18,157 nt of DNA from DATDYQ01 sp035288965 (GTDB lineage: Archaea; Nanobdellota; Nanobdellia; SCGC-AAA011-G17; JAGVZF01), in the NCBI GenBank assembly GCA_035288965.1, contig DATDYQ010000095.1:1-18157 (forward strand). The letters are read 5' to 3'. This document shows, piece after piece, positions 17,909 through 18,157 of this stretch. A program made the position numbers and the translations under genes. The notes beneath the pieces were generated by a model. That model did not search any database, was not told where the DNA came from, and was given only the letters and a program-made list of their open reading frames with translations. Numbering within the stretch: the first letter of the stretch is position 1; every line of letters starts with the position of its first letter.

Positions 17909-18157
17909 GGAAACAATAGATTTAATGGTCGATGGAGGAAAGGCTGCAGCCGGAGCTACAATGGGGCAAAGTCTTGGACCTTTAGGTGTTAATATTCAGA
18001 ATGTTCTTAAATTAATCAATGAAAAAACAGTTGATTTCAAAGGAATGCAAGTTCCTGTTAAGGTTATTGTTGATACTCAAACAAAAGAAGTTGAAATTAC
18101 AGTTGGAACGCCATTTACTTCCGAGTTAATCAAGAAAGAACTTGGAATTGAAAAAGG
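17901..18157 (+). CDS. rpl11: Ribosomal protein uL11, C-terminus missing
   Basis: uL11 builds the stalk base of the large subunit, where GTPase factors act. Eighty-five codons are present before the window ends. The N-terminal domain shows the archaeal pattern: IDLMVDGGKAAAGATMGQSL (6-25), GPLGVNIQNVLKLINEKT, then MQVPVKVIVD and VTVGTP-like ITVGTPFTSEL. The ATG at 17901 overlaps the last eight bases of spt5 (ATGAGTAA), so the two are translationally coupled. In other archaea this operon usually continues with uL1, uL10 and P1/L12, which would lie to the right. Confidence 0.96.
   Translation, partial: MSKETIDLMVDGGKAAAGATMGQSLGPLGVNIQNVLKLINEKTVDFKGMQVPVKVIVDTQTKEVEITVGTPFTSELIKKELGIEK

Noticed and set aside
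1..18157. tRNA genes, CRISPR arrays and insertion sequences
   Set aside because: No T-loop GGTTCGAATCC-like sequence with cloverleaf arms, no regularly spaced repeats and no transposase were seen. A tRNA or covariance-model scan would confirm.

Overview
The window is a compact, AT-rich archaeal chromosome segment. Informational genes are clearly archaeal: Orc1/Cdc6, hypusinated eIF5A, eL40, SecE (Sec61-gamma), Spt5, archaeal uL11, an FtsZ1-type FtsZ and a DUF460 protein. Small proteins, abutting genes and gene content suggest a DPANN lineage, probably Woesearchaeota or Pacearchaeota; that placement is inference. Most promoter-proximal genes have a TATA box centred 25-27 nt before the start codon, which predicts leaderless mRNAs. 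Shine-Dalgarno (SD) sites occur mainly on internal genes and on a few genes with real leaders.

Layout. 1-1488 (minus): a partial winged-helix-like protein, an unknown protein and a pyruvoyl-dependent arginine decarboxylase. 1719-2516 (plus): a small Rossmann/CARF-like protein and an unknown protein whose stop overlaps that of the next gene. 2513-5146 (minus): a DEAD-box RNA helicase, an HD phosphohydrolase and a possible PD-(D/E)XK-fold protein. 5277-8690 (plus): a putative LURP-one-like lipoprotein, Orc1/Cdc6 with an overlapping 57-aa membrane microprotein, several small membrane or beta-rich proteins, and two tiny SD-led ORFs behind an unusual GC-rich repeat region. 8668-9822 (minus) DUF460 and 9866-10465 (plus) metallophosphoesterase diverge from one short promoter region. 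10509-10535 (minus) is an 8-codon mini-ORF within a possible short transcript. 10618-13129 (minus) is a tight eIF5A-eL40-site-2 protease-TatD operon. 13187-13870 (minus) is a pair of abutting unknown genes. 13969-16399 (plus) holds an FKBP/SlyD-type isomerase, FtsZ and a GNAT acetyltransferase. 16414-17048 (minus) is a VapBC toxin-antitoxin pair. 17188-end (plus) is the secE-spt5-uL11 operon, with uL11 cut by the window edge.

Links between genes. Agmatine from the arginine decarboxylase is the known archaeal precursor for spermidine or agmatine-type hypusination, and eIF5A in this window keeps the hypusine lysine. Translation, membrane proteolysis and a TatD hydrolase share one operon. The GNAT gene and VapBC lie between ftsZ and secE, which are adjacent in many archaea.

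No gene-free stretch exceeds 300 bases. The longest gaps are 1489-1718 and 8368-8508; both hold promoters and inverted repeats and are described below. I saw no tRNA, rRNA, CRISPR array or insertion sequence. The strongest candidates for something undescribed are the tiny SD-led gene pair at 8509-8690, the microprotein overlapping orc1/cdc6, the short transcript near 10500, and the stand-alone CARF-like protein.
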